A stretch of 59,383 bases of DNA. Origin: Streptomyces cinnamoneus. GTDB taxonomy: Bacteria; Actinomycetota; Actinomycetes; Streptomycetales; Streptomycetaceae. Each line of letters starts with the position of its first letter. The first letter of the stretch is position 1. Below, piece after piece: positions 8,251 to 15,737 of the stretch. The notes under the pieces are model-generated. The model was given only the letters and a program-made list of their open reading frames with translations. It did no database searches and was not told where the DNA came from. The position numbers and the translations under genes were made by a program. Location: assembly GCF_014650495.1 (NCBI RefSeq), contig NZ_BMVB01000029.1, forward strand, positions 1 through 59,383. The letters are read 5' to 3'.

Positions 8251-8996
8251 TCGGTGCCGCCGCCCGTCCCGTCGCCGGCCCGCAGGACGTAGCCGACGCC
8301 GCGCACCGTGTGCACCAGGCGCGGCTCGCCGCCCGCCTCGGTCTTGCGGCGCAGGTACATCACGTACACGTCCAGGGAGTTGGACGACGGCTCGAAGTCG
8401 AAGCCCCAGACGGACTTGAGGATCTGCTCCCTCGTCAGCACCTGGCGCGGGTGGGCCATGAACAGCTCCAGCAGGGTGAACTCCGTGCGCGTCAGCTCCA
8501 CACGGCGCGCGCCGCGCGTCACCTCGCGCGTCGCGAGGTCCATGCGCAGGTCGCCGTAGGACAGGGTCCGGTCGTCGGCCGGGGCGGTCGTGGCCGCGGT
8601 CGTGTAGGAGCTGCGGCGCAGCAGGGCGCGCAGGCGGGCCAGCAGCTCGTCCAGCTCGAAGGGCTTGACGAGGTAGTCGTCCGCGCCGGCGTCGAGGCCG
8701 GTCACCCGGTCGCCGACGGTGTCGCGGGCGGTCAGCATGAGGATCGGTACGGTCACGCCGGAGGCGCGCAGCCGCCGGGCGGCGGTGAGGCCGTCCATGC
8801 GGGGCATCAGCACGTCGAGGACGATCAGCTCGGGGTCGTACGAGCCGACCTTGCCGAGCGCGTCCAGCCCGTCGACGGCCAGCTCGGTGTCGTACCCCTC
8901 GAAGGCGAGGCTGCGGCGCAGCGCCTCGCGGACGGCGGGCTCGTCGTCCACGATCAGGATGCGGGCGGGCTGGTCGCCGTGCTCGGCGGGGCTCAT
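8247..8996 (-). CDS. OmpR-family response regulator (MprA-like)
   Basis: A 249-residue regulator. The receiver domain has acidic pocket DDE (18-20), phospho-acceptor Asp61 in LIVLDVLMPRMDG and Lys in LVKPF. The C-terminal winged helix ends with the recognition region SLDVYVMYLRRKTE and VRGVGYVL. It overlaps the kinase gene by 4 nt and lies 72 nt downstream of the protease gene, so all three could be one transcript. Close similarity in layout to MprA suggests binding to short direct repeats; such repeats are present upstream of the protease gene (10096-10128). Confidence 0.88.
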   Translation of the reverse strand: MSPAEHGDQPARILIVDDEPAVREALRRSLAFEGYDTELAVDGLDALGKVGSYDPELIVLDVLMPRMDGLTAARRLRASGVTVPILMLTARDTVGDRVTGLDAGADDYLVKPFELDELLARLRALLRRSSYTTAATTAPADDRTLSYGDLRMDLATREVTRGARRVELTRTEFTLLELFMAHPRQVLTREQILKSVWGFDFEPSSNSLDVYVMYLRRKTEAGGEPRLVHTVRGVGYVLRAGDGTGGGTE

Positions 8997-9068
8997 CGTC
9001 TTACCTCACGGGGGTGCATCGGTGGCGGTGGGCCCTCTCAGCCTCGCACGGCGGGCCGGGCGGGCCCG

Positions 9069-10073
9069 TCAGCTGTCACTGCCGCCGGCCCGCAGCTTGG
9101 CGAGGTCGGCCTTGACGGTGTCGACGGGGATGGCGAAGCCGAGGCCGACGCTGCCGGCCGAGTCCCCCGAACCGCCGCCCGAACCGGCCGCGTACATGGC
9201 CGAGTTGATGCCGATGATCTGGCCGCTCATGTTGATGAGCGCACCGCCGGAGTTGCCGGGGTTGAGCGAGGCGTCGGTCTGGAGGGCCTTGTACGTGGTC
9301 TTGGACGAGCCCGTGTCGCCGTTGTACTGGTTGCCGCCGAACTCGAACGGCCACTGCGGGACGCCGCGCTGCTGCTGGCCGCGGCCCTGTTCCTTGGAGA
9401 CGGTCACGTCGCGGTTGAGGGCGGAGACGATGCCGCTGGTGACGGTGCCGGTGAGGCCCTCGGGCGAGCCGATGGCGACGACCTGGTCGCCGACCCTGAC
9501 CTTGCCGGAGTCGCCGAGGGCGGCGGCCTTCAGGCCCTTGGCGCCCTGGATCTTGATGAGGGCGAGGTCCTTGCCGGGGTCGGTGCCGACGACCTTGGCG
9601 GTCTTGGTGGTGCCGTCACTCAGCGCGACCTGGACGGTGTCGGAGCCGGCGACGACGTGGTTGTTGGTGACGACCTCGCCGTCGGCCGTGATGATCACGC
9701 CGGAGCCGGTGGACTGGCCCGAGGAGGTCGCCGCCTTGATCTCCACGACGCTGGGGCTGACCGCCCCCGCCACCGCCGCGACGCCGGTGCCCTTGGTGGA
9801 GACGTTCTGCACCGGGGTGCCCTGGGAGGTGTCGTGCTTGCCGTTGGTCAGCTCGCCGACCAGGGCGGCGGAGCCGCCGCCGACGAGGGCGGCGACGAGG
9901 GCGCACGCGGCGAGCAGCGCGGCCGGGCGCCGCCCGCGCGGGCGCTCGGCACGGTGGCTCGGGGGTGCCGCCGGGGCCTGCTCCTCGAAGTGGGCGTACG
10001 GCGAGTAGGCCGGGGGCGCCGGATAGTGGGCAGGGTCCTGGGGGCCGCCGGCCGGGCGGGGAGTCTCCGTCAT
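9069..10073 (-). CDS. Membrane-anchored HtrA/PepD-like trypsin-type serine protease lacking PDZ
   Basis: A 334-residue protein: Pro-rich cytoplasmic N-terminus (1-48), one membrane anchor (~50-72), then a chymotrypsin-fold protease. The catalytic triad is visible as His in TNNHVV, Asp in KDLALIKI and Ser in NPGNSGGALIN. It ends about where a PDZ domain would begin, so it is shorter than typical HtrA/PepD (400-500 residues). It would act outside the membrane on misfolded or regulatory envelope proteins. It is the first gene of the minus-strand unit with the MprAB-like pair, and its promoter region has three 11-bp-spaced repeats. Confidence 0.85.
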   Translation of the reverse strand: MTETPRPAGGPQDPAHYPAPPAYSPYAHFEEQAPAAPPSHRAERPRGRRPAALLAACALVAALVGGGSAALVGELTNGKHDTSQGTPVQNVSTKGTGVAAVAGAVSPSVVEIKAATSSGQSTGSGVIITADGEVVTNNHVVAGSDTVQVALSDGTTKTAKVVGTDPGKDLALIKIQGAKGLKAAALGDSGKVRVGDQVVAIGSPEGLTGTVTSGIVSALNRDVTVSKEQGRGQQQRGVPQWPFEFGGNQYNGDTGSSKTTYKALQTDASLNPGNSGGALINMSGQIIGINSAMYAAGSGGGSGDSAGSVGLGFAIPVDTVKADLAKLRAGGSDS

Positions 10074-10095
10074 GTCTATGACTGTGCTCCGTACA

Positions 10096-10128
10096 GATGA
10101 GAACAGTCTGAGGACGCACTGAGAACGG
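10096..10128 (-). promoter_or_regulatory. Triple 11-bp-spaced direct repeat (MprA-box-like) upstream of the protease gene
   Basis: On the plus strand GATGAGAA-cag-TCTGAGGA-cgc-ACTGAGAA appears as three 8-bp units separated by 3 nt (read on the minus strand as CTCAG-type repeats), 23-55 nt upstream of the protease ATG. MprA of mycobacteria recognises loosely conserved 8-bp direct repeats separated by 2-3 nt. With an MprA-like regulator encoded next door, this is a likely binding site for it. Confidence 0.5.
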
Positions 10129-10263
10129 GTGCAGAAGCGCGTTCGGTCCGTGTAAGAAGGACGGCCCGACTACCTCCGCCCGCCTGCCGGCCCGGGCGGA
10201 GGGAGCAGCCCTCCGCCCGCATGCCGGACTCCCGGCCCGGGGCCCGCGGGTCGGCGTGACCGG

Positions 10264-10671
10264 TCAGCCCATCACGTGGACCGGCGTCCCGCACTCCTTC
10301 CTCTCGTCGCCTCTGCAGATGGCGAGCCGCCCTGAGTCGCCTGGGCTGAGGATGCGCTCGCTGTCAGTGAACGCCTTCGTCCCAGGACCGCACAGGGACG
10401 CGACCTTCTTCACCCCCCACGGCGTCATGTCGAAATTCCAAGTGACCCACACCGAATAGCATCCGCTGTCGGCGTTCTTGACCTCACCCTGGATCTTCAG
10501 CGAAGGGTGCATGCTGTCGCCCTCCGTCCAGCGCGTGCCGGAGGCGGAGGCCCCGCCGTACTGCGCCGACCACGCGACCGGGGTGGCGGCCGACGCGGAC
10601 TGCTGCGTGAGGCACAGGAGAGCGGCGGAGCCCAGCGCGGCGGCCCCGTAGGCAAGCTTGGGTAAACGCAT
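10264..10671 (-). CDS. Small secreted protein, second copy of a tandem pair
   Basis: A 135-residue preprotein with a classical signal peptide (MRLPKLAYGAAALGSAALLC... cleaved after SASA, residue ~28) and a ~107-residue mature domain. The mature part starts ATPVAWSAQYGGASASGTRW and has four cysteines (SGCYS, SLCGPG, AICRG, KECG) that could form two disulfides. No known domain is recognised. The upstream neighbour is a paralog with an almost identical N-terminal third; the C-terminal halves have diverged. The lone ATG 10671 starts a perfect signal peptide. Confidence 0.78.
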   Translation of the reverse strand: MRLPKLAYGAAALGSAALLCLTQQSASAATPVAWSAQYGGASASGTRWTEGDSMHPSLKIQGEVKNADSGCYSVWVTWNFDMTPWGVKKVASLCGPGTKAFTDSERILSPGDSGRLAICRGDERKECGTPVHVMG

Positions 10672-10700
10672 GGCGGCGTTCCCTCGTCTCGTCGGTTGCG

Positions 10701-11126
10701 TCAGCGGGCGCTCTTGACCGGCCAGCTGGTCATGGTGACCGACGGGCCGCAGTCCTTCATGTCGTCGCCCTTGCAGACGGCGAGCGAGCCGGTCGTGAGC
10801 ATGTTGTACCGCTGGGAACCGGTGAACGACTTCGTGCCGGGGCCGCAGAGGGACGCGAGCTTCTGCGACGGCAGAGTCGTGAAGTCGTAGTGCCAGGTGG
10901 TCCAGACCGAGTAACAGCCGCTGTCGGTGTTCTTGACCTCGCCCTGGATCTTCAGCTGGGTGCCGGTGCCGGCCGACTCCAGCCAGCGCGTGCCGGAGGC
11001 GGAGGCCCCGCCGTACTGTGCCGACCATGCGACGGGCGTGGCGGCCGACGCGGACTGCTGCGAAAGGCAGAGGAGAGCGGCGGAGCCCAGAGCGGCGGCG
11101 CCGTAGGCGAGCTTGCGTGAACGCAT
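10701..11126 (-). CDS. Small secreted protein, first copy of a tandem pair
   Basis: A 141-residue preprotein with signal peptide (MRSRKLAYGAAALGSAALLC..., cleavage after SASA). The mature domain shares ATPVAWSAQYGGASASGTRW, KIQGEVKN and SGCYSVW with the downstream copy, and the same four-cysteine spacing. GAGGGAA precedes ATG 11126. Function is unknown; size, secretion and disulfides suggest a small extracellular effector, inhibitor or carbohydrate/wall binder (inference). The two genes are 29 nt apart. Confidence 0.78.
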   Translation of the reverse strand: MRSRKLAYGAAALGSAALLCLSQQSASAATPVAWSAQYGGASASGTRWLESAGTGTQLKIQGEVKNTDSGCYSVWTTWHYDFTTLPSQKLASLCGPGTKSFTGSQRYNMLTTGSLAVCKGDDMKDCGPSVTMTSWPVKSAR

Positions 11127-11412
11127 GGTGGTGTTCCCTCGTCTCGTCGGTTGCCGGTCGGGGGGACCGGTTACCCGAAGAGCCCAGCGGCCGGGGCCGA
11201 CACACGTCAATCGATCACTCTGGCAGGTACCTGCCGGGAGCGTCGGCGCGCCCGACGACGCAGGTCAGGCAGGCTGCGCGACGCTTCATGTGAGCGCCAC
11301 CACGGAGGGTGCAAACAGTTGATCAGTCCGGCCCGGCGGCGGACGTCCAAATTCCGTACAGGCCCGGGCAGTGCGGGGCGAGGGGCGGGCGGAGCCCCGG
11401 GGAGCGGTGGTG

Positions 11413-12438
11413 TCAGCCTCCGCAGCCGCAGGAGCGGCGGACCACCAGGCGGGAGGGGAACTGCTTCAGGCGCTCGCGGCGCGAGCCGGCGACGCGCAGG
11501 CCCTCGTCCAGGACGAGGTCCACGGCCGAGCGGGCCATCGCCTGGCGGTCCGAGGCGACCGTCGTCAGGGGCGGGTCCGTCAGGGCCGCCTCCTTGACGT
11601 CGTCGAAGGCGGCCACGGCCAGCTCGCCCGGCACGTCGATGCGCAGCTCGCGGGCGGCGCGCAGGACGCCGATGGCCTGGTCGTCCGTCGCGCACATCAG
11701 GGCCGGGGGGCGGTTGGGGCCGGCGAGCAGCTCCAGGGCGACCTTGTAGGCGTCGTAGCGGTTGTACGGCGCCGGGAAGAGCCGGCCCTCGATGGACTTG
11801 CCGGCCTCGCGCATGGCGCGCCGCCAGCCCTCGACGTGGTCGGTGACCGGGTCCCCTATGACCGGCGTCTCCTCCGTGCCGCCGAGGCAGGCCACGTAGG
11901 GGTGGCCGTGCTCCAGGAGGTGGCGGGTGGCGAGCTGGGCGCCGCCCACGTCGTCCGTGACGACGGCCACGTCGTCGATGGCGTCGGGCCTGCGGTGCAT
12001 CAGCACGACGCGGGCGTCCCAGGCGTCGATCTCCGTCGCGGCGGTCTCGCTCGGGCCCTGACTGATCAGGATGAGGCCGGAGACCCGCATGCCCAGGAAA
12101 GCGCGCAGGTAGTGCACTTCGCGCTCGTCGAGGTAGTCGGAGTTCCCGACGAGGACCATCTTCCCGCGCTCGGCCGCGGCCTGCTCGACCGCGTGCGCCA
12201 TCTCCGCGAAGAAGGGCTGGCGCGCGTCCGGGACGATCAGACCTATGAGGTCCGTCCGTCGTGACGCCATCGCCTGGGCGACCCGGTCGGGCCGGTACCC
12301 CAGCTCCTTGATCGCGGCCAGCACTCGCTCCCGCGTCGCCGGTGCCACCGGGCGCGGTCCATTGTTGATGACGTAGCTGACGACCGCGGTCGACGTCCCC
12401 GCAAGCCTCGCCACATCGTCCCGCGTCACCTTGGCCAC
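11413..12438 (-). CDS. LacI-family transcriptional regulator
   Basis: A 341-residue repressor. GTG 12438 gives the standard LacI start (VAKVTRDDVARLAGTSTAVVSYVINNG), an N-terminal helix-turn-helix with hinge at ~45-60 (RPDRVAQAMASRRTDLIGLIVPD). A periplasmic-binding-protein-like effector domain follows, including CATDDQAIGVLRAARE and VAAFDD. A Cys pair at the end (RRSCGCGG) is common to one Streptomyces LacI subgroup. The effector is probably a sugar, but no sugar genes are adjacent. It begins 24 nt after glnR and may be co-transcribed with it. Confidence 0.88.
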   Translation of the reverse strand: MAKVTRDDVARLAGTSTAVVSYVINNGPRPVAPATRERVLAAIKELGYRPDRVAQAMASRRTDLIGLIVPDARQPFFAEMAHAVEQAAAERGKMVLVGNSDYLDEREVHYLRAFLGMRVSGLILISQGPSETAATEIDAWDARVVLMHRRPDAIDDVAVVTDDVGGAQLATRHLLEHGHPYVACLGGTEETPVIGDPVTDHVEGWRRAMREAGKSIEGRLFPAPYNRYDAYKVALELLAGPNRPPALMCATDDQAIGVLRAARELRIDVPGELAVAAFDDVKEAALTDPPLTTVASDRQAMARSAVDLVLDEGLRVAGSRRERLKQFPSRLVVRRSCGCGG

Positions 12439-12462
12439 GCGCGGCAGTCTACGCGGGTCCAC

Positions 12463-13263
12463 CTACCGTTTCACCGGGCGTGCTGCATCGGCTTCGACGG
12501 CGTGCGGCTGCTCCTTCCGTGAGCGCTTGCCGGACGGCTCCGCCGCCTCCTTGGCCTTGGTCTCCTCCGCCGGGCGTTCGCTCTTCTCCGGCTTCTCCGG
12601 CAGCACGAAGCGGTAGCCGACGTTGCGGACGGTGCCGATGAGGGACTCGTGCTCGGGGCCGAGCTTGGCGCGCAGCCGCCGCACGTGGACGTCCACGGTG
12701 CGGGTGCCGCCGAAGTAGTCGTAGCCCCAGACCTCCTGGAGCAGCTGGGCCCGGGTGAAGACGCGGCCGGGGTGCTGGGCGAGGTACTTCAGCAGCTCGA
12801 ACTCCTTGAAGGTCAGGTCCAGGACCCGGCCCTTGAGCTTGGCGCTGTAGGTCGCCTCGTCGACGGAGAGGTCGCCGGTGCGGATCTCCATGGGGCTGTC
12901 GTCCATGGAGATCTGCTGGCGGCCCATGGCCAGCCGCAGCCGGGCCTCGACCTCGGCCGGGCCGGCGGTGTCGAGCAGGACGTCGTCCACGCCCCAGTCG
13001 GCGGTGACGGCGGCGAGGCCGCCCTCGGTGACGACGAGGAGCAGCGGGCAGCCGGGGCCGGTGGAGCGCAACAGCTGGCACAGGCTGCGGACGTGGGGCA
13101 GGTCACGGCGGCCGTCGATCAGTATGACGTCGGCCCCGGGGGTGTCCACGAGGGCCGGGCCCTCGGCGGGGGCGACGCGCACGCTGTGCAGCAGCAGACC
13201 GAGCGCGGGCAGCACCTCGGTCGACGGCTGGAGGGCATTGGTCAGGAGCAGCAGGGAACTCAT
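12463..13263 (-). CDS. glnR: GlnR, global nitrogen regulator (orphan OmpR-type)
   Basis: A 266-residue OmpR-family protein whose sequence I recognise as actinomycete GlnR: N-terminus MSSLLLLTNALQPSTEVLPA and winged helix with GRVFTRAQLLQEVWGYDYFG and TVDVHVRRLRAKLG. The receiver-like domain keeps Asp50 (VILIDGRRDLP) but lacks a normal acidic phosphorylation pocket, as known for GlnR, which acts as a phosphorylation-independent dimer. It controls ammonium assimilation (glnA, glnII, amtB, nir and nas genes) and, indirectly, antibiotic production. GGGAGG precedes ATG 13263. The Lys/Glu-rich C-terminal tail (after residue ~225) is variable between species. Confidence 0.93.
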   Translation of the reverse strand: MSSLLLLTNALQPSTEVLPALGLLLHSVRVAPAEGPALVDTPGADVILIDGRRDLPHVRSLCQLLRSTGPGCPLLLVVTEGGLAAVTADWGVDDVLLDTAGPAEVEARLRLAMGRQQISMDDSPMEIRTGDLSVDEATYSAKLKGRVLDLTFKEFELLKYLAQHPGRVFTRAQLLQEVWGYDYFGGTRTVDVHVRRLRAKLGPEHESLIGTVRNVGYRFVLPEKPEKSERPAEETKAKEAAEPSGKRSRKEQPHAVEADAARPVKR

Positions 13264-13745
13264 CGGCTGCCTCCCGCGCCGGCCGCCGGCCGCCTCGTCC
13301 TGCTCATACGCCTCGTCCGGCTCTCGGTCTTCTCTCGTGCGCTTCGCTCGCCCATTGCGTCGGTTCCTCCTCGGTCCCTGCGAGGACGGTGGGGCACTGC
13401 TCGTCGTCCGAATGCACAAAAGGACCCGGGGGCCACTCTGCCCGGATCCTCTCTGCCGAGCAGAATAACCCAGATGACTTTCCCAGCGGCGGACGATTTT
13501 GCACGAGCTTGTGTTTCGTCGGTCACTTCGAGTGGTCATCGGGCCGCACCCTTGACAGCGGACGGCGTACGGCCGGGGGCCGCGCAGCACCTTTTACGGT
13601 CCAGTCTGCCGCCCCCGGCGCCCGCCCGGGCGGCGCGACGCAGCACGGGGGGCGCACCGGGGCACGCGTGGGAGCGCACGTACCCCGGCGTCCGGCCGCT
13701 ATGCCTGCCCGTTCGGCCGCCCGTCCGGACGCCCGTTCCGCACCG
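13264..13745. other. glnR upstream region without recognisable genes
   Basis: About 480 nt between the end of the ABC exporter operon and glnR, both minus-strand. Translations in all frames are low-complexity Arg/Ala/Pro strings. A GC-rich dyad GCCGCCC (13608-13614) / GGGCGGC (13628-13634) could end the ABC transcript but has no T tract. The glnR promoter should lie close to 13264-13500. I found no convincing GlnR box (see rejected list). Confidence 0.5.
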
Positions 13746-15737
13746 TCACGCCTCCTCCACGGCCACCGGCTGCGCGAACTGTGCCGCGTACAGCCGGGCG
13801 TACGCGCCGTCCGCGGCCAGCAGCGACTCGTGGTCGCCCTGCTCGACGATCCGGCCGGCCTCCATCACGAGGATGACGTCGGCGTCCCGGATGGTGGAGA
13901 GGCGGTGGGCGATCACGAAGCTGGTGCGGCCCGTGCGCAGCTGCCCCATGGCGTGCTGGATGAGCACCTCCGTCCGGGTGTCGACGGAGCTGGTGGCCTC
14001 GTCGAGGACGAGGATCTGGGGCTCGGCGAGGAAGGCGCGGGCAATGGTGATCAGCTGCTTCTCGCCGACGCTGACGTTGCCCCCCTCCTCGTCGATGACG
14101 GTGTCGTAGCCGTCCGGCAGGGTGCGCACGAAGCGGTCCACGTGCGTGGCCTTCGCCGCCTCGACGATCTTGTCCATGGACGTGCCCGCCGGGGCCCCGT
14201 AGGCGATGTTGTCGGCGATGGTGCCGCCGAAGAGCCAGGTGTCCTGGAGCACCATGCCGATGTGGGAGCGCAGATCCTCCCGGGACATGGCCGCGATGTC
14301 GGTGCCGTCGAGGGTGATGCGGCCGCCGTGCGTCTCGTAGAACCGCATGAGCAGGTTGACCAGGGTGGTCTTGCCCGCGCCGGTGGGGCCGACGATGGCG
14401 ACGGTCTGGCCGGGCCGCACCGTCAGGGACAGATCCTCGATGAGCGGCTTGTCCGGCTCGTAGCGGAACGAGACCTTCTCGAAGGACACGTGGCCGCTCA
14501 CCCGCTCGGGCCGCGGCGCGTCGGCCGCGTCCGGGGACTGCTCCTCGGCGTCGAGCAGCTCGAAGACCCGCTCGGCGGAGGCGACGCCGGACTGCACCAG
14601 GTTGGCCATGGACGCCACCTGGGTGAGCGGCTGGCTGAACTGGCGCGAGTACTGGACGAACGCCTGCACGTCACCGATCGACAGCGAGCCGCTGGCCACC
14701 CGCAGACCGCCGACCACGGCGACGAGCACGTAGTTGAGGTTGCCGATGAACATCATCGCGGGCTGGATCAGGCCGGAGATGAACTGCGCCTTGAAGCCGG
14801 CGACGTACAGCTCCTCGTTCTCCTTGCGGAACGTCTCGGCAGACTCCTTCTGCCGGCCGAAGACCTTCACCAGCGAGTGGCCGGTGTACATCTCCTCGAT
14901 GTGGGCGTTGAGCCGGCCGGTGGACTTCCACTGCGCGACGAACTGCGGCTGGGCGCGCTTGCCCACCTTCGTCGCGACGACGACCGAGACCGGCACGGTG
15001 ATCAGTGCGACCAGGGCCAGCAGCCAGGAGATCCAGAACATCATCGCCAGCACGCCGACGATGGTCAGCACCGAGGCCATGATCTGGCCCAGGGTCTGCT
15101 GCAGCGTCTGGGCGATGTTGTCGATGTCGTTCGTGGCGCGGGAGAGGACCTCGCCGCGCTGCTGCTTGTCGAAGTAGCTCAGCGGCAGTCGTCCGAGCTT
15201 CGCCTCCACGTCCTCGCGCATCCGGAAGACGGCCCGCTGGACGACGTTGGTGGCGATGCGGGCCTGGACGAACATGAACAGCGACGCGCCGACGTAGATC
15301 AGCAGCACCCACAGCAGGACCGTGCCGACCGCGTCGAAGTCGATGCCCTGACCGGGCGTGAAGTCGACGCCGGACAGGACGTCGGCGATCCGGCCGTCGC
15401 CCTTCTCGCGCAGGTGCGCCAAGGCCTCGGCCTTCGTGGTGCCGGCGGGCAGCTGCTGCCCGACGACGCCGGCGAAGATCAGGTCGGTGGCGCGGCCCAG
15501 GATCTTCGGGCCTATGACGCTCAGCGCCACGCTGGCGACGCCGAGCAGCAGGGCGACGCCGACGACGGCCCGCTCGGGGCGCAGCTGCGCCAGCAGGCGG
15601 CGGCTGGACCCGCCGAAGTCCATGGACTTCTCGGTGGGCTGGCCGCCCATGAAGCGGCCGATGCCGGCGGCGGGCGCCGGGCCTCTGCGCCGTTCGGTCC
15701 CGGCGGCCGGGCCGCCGGGCTTCGCGGGGGACGTCAC
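13746..15737 (-). CDS. ABC exporter half-transporter 2 (TM-NBD), heterodimer partner
   Basis: A 663-residue membrane ATPase. An N-terminal extension of ~45 residues precedes six TM segments (~55-370). The nucleotide-binding domain has Walker A VGPTGAGKTT, signature VSVGEKQ, Walker B ILVLDEATSSVD and the H-loop IAHRLS. The signature motif is non-canonical (VSVGE instead of LSGGQ), which is frequent in one subunit of asymmetric exporters. GTG 15737 overlaps the stop of the upstream half-transporter gene (GTGA). The two subunits probably form a lipid or drug exporter of the MsbA/LmrCD class; the substrate is unknown. Confidence 0.88.
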   Translation of the reverse strand: MTSPAKPGGPAAGTERRRGPAPAAGIGRFMGGQPTEKSMDFGGSSRRLLAQLRPERAVVGVALLLGVASVALSVIGPKILGRATDLIFAGVVGQQLPAGTTKAEALAHLREKGDGRIADVLSGVDFTPGQGIDFDAVGTVLLWVLLIYVGASLFMFVQARIATNVVQRAVFRMREDVEAKLGRLPLSYFDKQQRGEVLSRATNDIDNIAQTLQQTLGQIMASVLTIVGVLAMMFWISWLLALVALITVPVSVVVATKVGKRAQPQFVAQWKSTGRLNAHIEEMYTGHSLVKVFGRQKESAETFRKENEELYVAGFKAQFISGLIQPAMMFIGNLNYVLVAVVGGLRVASGSLSIGDVQAFVQYSRQFSQPLTQVASMANLVQSGVASAERVFELLDAEEQSPDAADAPRPERVSGHVSFEKVSFRYEPDKPLIEDLSLTVRPGQTVAIVGPTGAGKTTLVNLLMRFYETHGGRITLDGTDIAAMSREDLRSHIGMVLQDTWLFGGTIADNIAYGAPAGTSMDKIVEAAKATHVDRFVRTLPDGYDTVIDEEGGNVSVGEKQLITIARAFLAEPQILVLDEATSSVDTRTEVLIQHAMGQLRTGRTSFVIAHRLSTIRDADVILVMEAGRIVEQGDHESLLAADGAYARLYAAQFAQPVAVEEA

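Larger units (their letters stand above)
10264..11152 (-). repeat. Recent tandem gene duplication including the 5' leader
   Basis: The leader GTTCCCTCGTCTCGTCGGTTG occurs before both ATGs (around 10677-10697 and 11132-11152, plus-strand reading). Signal peptides and about 45 mature residues are nearly identical at DNA level. This indicates a duplication unit of roughly 455 bp that copied gene plus leader. Confidence 0.7.

Noticed and set aside
13510..13527. Possible GlnR box (GTTTC..GTCAC) upstream of glnR
   Set aside because: The half-sites are separated by 4 nt instead of 6, and no second site is nearby.
13608..13634. GC-rich dyad as terminator of the ABC exporter operon
   Set aside because: Seven-base arms with a 13-nt loop and no T tract in such GC-rich DNA could be chance; mentioned only within the intergenic entry.
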